Assembly (NCBI GenBank): GCA_003290165.1
Contig: QNQO01000448.1
Location: 310,001 to 374,000 of the forward strand
Length of the DNA: 64,000 nt
Direction: 5' to 3'
Source of the DNA: Berberis thunbergii
Taxonomy: Eukaryota; Streptophyta; Magnoliopsida; Ranunculales; Berberidaceae
Made by a program: the position numbers and the translations under genes. Below, in pieces: positions 62,768 through 64,000 of this stretch; the stretch's first letter is position 1, and each line of letters begins with the position of its first letter. The notes under the pieces are model-generated. The model did no database searches. It was not told where the DNA came from and saw only the letters and a list, made by a program, of their open reading frames with translations.

Positions 62768-64000
62768 CTTTCCGGACCTTTACCCAGGACAATTTAGAAC
62801 GAAAAACCGGCCCGATTTGGTTTTTTATTGTTATCTTTAAAAACCATTCCCAAATCCCGGCTTGGCCCAGTATTCTCGGTCTAGTTGTCGATCCCAATTT
62901 CTAGAATCTGACGGGTAATCAACATGACCCAAGTATTTAAAAAATTAAATATAAATACAATGTCTTCTCTAGGGTTTTATTCAAAGATTCAGAGACAGAC
63001 CGCCTCATTTTCCTCTTCGCTAATCCACCTCCTCTTCCTCTTCACAAATCGTTCTCCTCTTCACACAATCATGGCAGCATGATCATATTGAGTTCGAGAC
63101 CTACAAAAGTGCAAGATAGGTACCCATTCATACCCAAATTATCTCATCCAATCAAGTGTTTGTACTTTATACTTCAATTATATGAATCCCCAAATCATCT
63201 ATTCTCTTATTTGATTCCTCTTTACTGTTGGGTTTCATTGGAGAGTTTGCTTCAAATCTTAGTTTATTGGAGATTTTCTAGCATTAATACACCTGGGAAG
63301 TCTTGGAATGATTATTGTGCAATGTGTTCGGGGATTCATATCATAGTTTATTAGAGTTTGCTTCAAATCATAGTTATTGCTTCATTAATCTGCCAAGATT
63401 TTGACATTTTTATAATTTGTATTGATGACTGTGAACAAAGGTATGTTGCAAATTTTCAATAAAACAAATGAGGAGCCTCCATATACTAAATTATTTTTTT
63501 ATTTTCTACCAATTATTGCTCCTCCAGGTCTACTCTAGTCCTCAAAATGGTGATATACAAAGATATGGTAATTTCATTTGTAGTCGAGGATTTGAGAACA
63601 TGCATCTTATGGTCTTGTGATTATCTTACCCCTTTGAACATTGTCATTTATCTTGTGATTAACATCATCAATATCTTTGATTTGTCTATGTTTCTTGGAA
63701 GTGTATACTCTGAATGAAATAGAATAACAAAATAGAATAGGATTAATGTGATTAACTTATAGTAGTTCCCTTAGTTCATTTATGCATTTGATGAAATTGA
63801 ATAACTTATTTTCACATTATTAACTTAATATAAGTCAAAATTGTGATTTTGCAAGCGGTTGATTCATGAACAAAGGATGTATTGCAGCAAAGCAAATACA
63901 GTGAAAGAAAAGGATGTGTTTCTCTAGTTTATGAAAGAAAAGGATGTGGTTCTCTAGTTTAATTAGCCATCCATATTGTTTGTTCTTTGTAAACTAAAAA
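62768..64000. other. AT-rich stretch, no gene recognised
   Basis: A CGGCCCGATTTGGTT / CCCGGCTTGGCCCAG region at 62800-62870 resembles hAT subterminal sequence, but no ends were found. A 30-bp unit (GAAAGAAAAGGATGTG followed by TTTCTCTAGTTTAT) is present twice in tandem at about 63902-63961. Short frames such as 63079-63354 show no domain. Confidence 0.5.

Noticed and set aside
63079..63354. 91-residue frame near the window end
   Set aside because: AT-rich, no domain, and no sign of splice sites or neighbouring exons.

Overview
This window is plant nuclear DNA, almost certainly from an angiosperm with a repeat-rich genome. No gene in it looks both cellular and intact. It holds plant Ty3/gypsy (Tat-lineage and chromovirus) and Ty1/copia retrotransposons, hAT, Mutator-like, Tourist-like and Helitron-like DNA elements, tRNA-derived SINEs, a LINE-type ORF1, and the broken remains of a nuclear gene for a plastid-type ABC1K kinase. 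The only long intact reading frame is the 1546-residue polyprotein of a young chromovirus at 12213-16853 on the minus strand. All readings below were made by eye from the sequence and its translations.

Region by region. 1-7198 (plus): the 3' part of a Tat-lineage Ty3/gypsy element (called Tat-C here). It carries decayed gag, protease, RT, RNase H and integrase, a 430-bp insertion in the integrase, a 200-bp tandem array, an antisense transcription unit, and a 3' LTR. 7559-about 31800 (minus): an ABC1K3-like kinase pseudogene whose exons can be followed over 24 kb. Its introns and exons are split by two hAT elements, a foldback element that itself holds the chromovirus, a Tourist-like MITE, a SINE, a Pack-type element carrying an exon of isoleucyl-tRNA synthetase, a solo Tat LTR, and a copia element whose 5' LTR holds two head-to-tail Helitrons. 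31864-38663: a third hAT, a direct-repeat pair with a nested hairpin element, a LINE ORF1 with a poly-A tail, and a 1.75-kb Mutator-type foldback element. 39160-40500: a decayed MULE transposase. 41570-62767: Helitron copies interrupted by two Tat elements, Tat-A (42430-52226) and Tat-B (53085-62624), both oriented minus. 62768-64000: no recognised feature.

The most notable system is the shared layout of the Tat elements. Beside the 3' LTR, reading against pol, each has a gene-like unit with its own TATA box and polyadenylation region. In Tat-A and Tat-B it encodes a protein resembling the plant 'putative gypsy type transposon' family, with a coiled-coil C-terminus in Tat-B. In Tat-C, and in a fragment lodged inside Tat-B, a different protein occupies the same place. 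A tandem array with a period of about 180-200 bp lies between this antisense gene and pol, where the two convergent transcripts would meet. Most units in Tat-A and Tat-B carry a small inverted repeat, TCATTGTC...GACAATGA.

Nesting gives a relative order of events. The kinase gene was invaded by copia, then by Helitrons inside the copia LTR. The foldback element landed in a kinase intron and was later hit by the chromovirus, whose LTRs differ at only one site that I could find. Helitron copies were in place before Tat-A and Tat-B inserted into them, and a SINE later inserted into the Tat-B LTR.
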